Shown here in pieces: positions 14,374 to 15,859 of a DNA stretch of 15,859 nucleotides (its first letter is position 1; every line of letters starts with the position of its first letter). The notes under the pieces are model-generated. The model had not been told where the DNA came from and made no database searches. It was given only the letters and a program-made list of their open reading frames with translations. The DNA is from JBBRRP01 sp964609655. GTDB lineage: Bacteria; Myxococcota_A; Polyangia; Polyangiales; Polyangiaceae. The stretch lies in the NCBI GenBank assembly GCA_964609655.1, contig CAZSUA010000107.1, positions 1 through 15,859 of the forward strand, written 5' to 3'. Position numbers and translations under genes: made by a program.

Positions 14374-15297
14374 ATGAAACGTCTATGTATTGCCTTGTTA
14401 GCCTGTGTTGCTTGGCTTCTCGCGCCCTCGCTTGCTTCCGCGGAGCTTCGCGTCGTCACCACGACCACTGACCTTGGCTATTTTGCTCGTACCATCGGTG
14501 GCGACAAAGTTCACGTCGACACGATCTGCCAAGGCTCGCAAGATCCCCACTTCGTTCAAGCGCGTCCGAGCTACATGGTCACGCTGAGTCGCGCGGATCT
14601 TCTGGTCTTTATCGGGCTCGAGCTTGAAGTTGGATGGCTGCCGTCGTTGATTCAAGGAGCACGCAATCCCGCGATCAATCCCGGCAAGCCGGGGTACTTT
14701 GAAGCTTCGAGTGCGATCTCAGCGATCGATATTCCAAAAGGCGGAACAGATCGCTCACGCGGGGATATCCATCCCTTCGGAAACCCGCATTTTTGGCTGG
14801 ATCCGATAAACGCCAAGTTAGCAGCCCATGCCATCGCCGATCGGATGGCGTCGCTGGATCCGGCGAACGCGAAGCTCTTTCACAAGAACCAGCAAGACTT
14901 CGAAGCACGGTTGGATAGGAAGTTGAAAGAATGGACCGATCGGATGGCTCCGTTCCGAAATACGAAGATTGTCTCGTATCACGCCACCTTCAACTATTTT
15001 CATCACCGCTTCGGACTCGACAGCATCGGCTACCTCGAAGATCGCCCCGGCATTCCACCATCGCCAGCTCACCTCGTCGATCTCATCCGCCAGATGAAGG
15101 AGAAGAACGTGCGAGTCATCTTTCACGAGTCTTTCTACGACCATGCCACTTCTGACATGGTCGGTTCGCGTGCCGGAGCCAAAGTCTTGATCTTGCCGAC
15201 GTCGGTCGGCGGAGCCAATGGCACGGACACCTACGAAAAACTGATCGACAGCTTGGTTAATCAGTTCATCGCTGCGGCGAAGCAGGCCAAAAAGTGA
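14374..15297 (+). CDS. Metal ABC transporter substrate-binding protein (ZnuA/TroA family)
   Basis: 307 residues preceded by AGGAG (14362-14366) seven bases before the ATG. The signal peptide MKRLCIALLACVAWLLAPSLASA is cleaved before Glu24; there is no lipobox Cys. Cluster A-I binding-protein features are present: VVTTTTDLGYFARTIGG, QDPHFVQARPSY, NPHFWLDPINA, IVSYHATFNYFHHRFGL, and VIFHESFYD. The probable metal ligands are His59, His139, His203 and an acidic residue near Glu252/Asp256. It captures zinc or manganese in the periplasm. The long His/Asp-rich loop of many ZnuA proteins is absent, so the metal is not certain; the adjacent barrel protein favours zinc. The stop overlaps the permease start by four bases (GTGA). 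Confidence 0.92.
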   Translation: MKRLCIALLACVAWLLAPSLASAELRVVTTTTDLGYFARTIGGDKVHVDTICQGSQDPHFVQARPSYMVTLSRADLLVFIGLELEVGWLPSLIQGARNPAINPGKPGYFEASSAISAIDIPKGGTDRSRGDIHPFGNPHFWLDPINAKLAAHAIADRMASLDPANAKLFHKNQQDFEARLDRKLKEWTDRMAPFRNTKIVSYHATFNYFHHRFGLDSIGYLEDRPGIPPSPAHLVDLIRQMKEKNVRVIFHESFYDHATSDMVGSRAGAKVLILPTSVGGANGTDTYEKLIDSLVNQFIAAAKQAKK

Positions 15298-15859
15298 CAG
15301 ACGCGCTGGTCTTCCTGGGGCCCGCGCTCGCAATCTGCCTCGTTATTTCGAGTATTCACGTGTATCTTGGGATGCACGTGTTGGCGCGCGAGGTGATTTT
15401 CGTGGATCTCTCGCTCGCTCAGCTCGCGGCCCTCGGGGCGACGGTGGCCGCACTTCTCACGGCCGAAGAGGAGCCCGGTTGGCAAGCGCACGCCATGGCG
15501 CTCCTCTTTACGATCGTGGGAGCTGCCATCTTTGCGTTCACGCGGCGCGCTCGAAAACACGTGTCACAGGAGGCGATCGTCGGCATCGTCTACGCTGTGG
15601 CGAGCGCAGTGACAGTTCTTGTGGTGAGCCATTCACCGCATGGGGCTGAACACATCAAGGACATCCTTGTCGGTTCACTCCTGAATACCACGTGGACCAA
15701 CGTCTGGCAGACGGCGGCGGCGTACGTGGTGCTCGGTGCTGTCCAGCTGGTGCTCGCCAAGCGCTTCATCGCCATTTCGTGGCGGCCCGACGAGGCCGAG
15801 GAGGCAGGGCCATCGCGCCAAAAGTTGGATCATTTCGATCACTTAGAAATAGGCTCCAA
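15294..15859 (+). CDS. Metal ABC transporter permease (ZnuB/TroC family), partial at window edge
   Basis: Starts at the GTG at 15294, overlapping the binding-protein stop as GTGA, and stays open for 188 codons to the end of the window. The translation begins MTDALVFLGPALAICLVISSIHVYLGMHVLAREVIFVDLSLAQLAALGATVA, the usual first membrane helices of ABC-3 permeases. QEAIVGIVYAVASAVTVLVVSHSPHGAEHIKDILVGSLL follows, a conserved stretch of the zinc/manganese subfamily. The part seen holds about five hydrophobic segments and then a charged loop (DEAEEAGPSRQKLDHFDHLE). It forms the inner-membrane channel for the metal delivered by the preceding protein. No ATPase lies between the two genes, so it should follow beyond the window. 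Confidence 0.85.
   Translation, partial: MTDALVFLGPALAICLVISSIHVYLGMHVLAREVIFVDLSLAQLAALGATVAALLTAEEEPGWQAHAMALLFTIVGAAIFAFTRRARKHVSQEAIVGIVYAVASAVTVLVVSHSPHGAEHIKDILVGSLLNTTWTNVWQTAAAYVVLGAVQLVLAKRFIAISWRPDEAEEAGPSRQKLDHFDHLEIGS

Overview
This is a GC-rich window of bacterial DNA. It most likely comes from a myxobacterium of the Polyangia type, or a close relative. The grounds are the many secreted or lipid-anchored proteins with Gly/Ser/Thr-rich linkers behind the lipobox cysteine, the Cys-rich secreted protein, and the DUF1592-family / HXXSHH (DUF1552) pair, which is known mainly from Planctomycetes and myxobacteria. This assignment is inference; there is no rRNA or tRNA in the window. A run of exactly 100 N (1233-1332) marks a scaffold gap, so this is a draft assembly.

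Layout. 1-67 is the tail of an upstream gene and 101-520 is a HIT-family hydrolase. From 593 to about 3513 a minus-strand cassette reads, in transcription order, HExxH metalloprotease, membrane-anchored Cys-rich protein, Gly/Thr/Ser-rich lipoprotein (interrupted by the N gap). This cassette and a non-coding stretch are bracketed by two copies of the 3' end of the HIT gene: the real one, and a 40-codon fragment at 3881-4000. The first 45 bases of the two copies are identical and the rest has drifted. The simplest reading is a 3.47-kb insertion at the 3' end of the HIT gene.

4156-5337 encodes a secreted LAS-type murein endopeptidase (M74/MepA-like) with a C-terminal LysM domain. Three bases later comes the ATPase of a BtuCD/FecCD-type importer (5341-6108). 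Its likely partners, a substrate-binding protein (6138-7133) and a FecCD permease (7126-8133), converge on it from the other strand behind an AraC-type regulator (8230-9099). Together they make a complete importer for a metal chelate such as cobalamin, haem or a siderophore.

9291-12397 holds a translationally coupled pair: a lipoprotein with the DUF1587/1595/1592/1588/1585 series and a c-type haem motif, and an HXXSHH-family protein with an RR signal. A Gly-rich lipoprotein follows at 12416. Near 13,060-13,085 this lipoprotein loses its native reading frame and an outer-membrane barrel protein that has lost its signal peptide begins in another frame. This looks like a deletion junction or an assembly misjoin. 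The barrel gene leads into a ZnuA/TroA-type metal-binding protein (14374-15297) and an overlapping ZnuB-type permease that runs off the window. This is a zinc or manganese uptake locus whose ATPase must lie beyond the edge.

The most unusual points are the HIT 3'-end duplication around the secreted-protein cassette, the fused-gene junction near 13,070, and the collapsed 9-bp minisatellite. No CRISPR array, transposase, integrase, tRNA or rRNA was seen.
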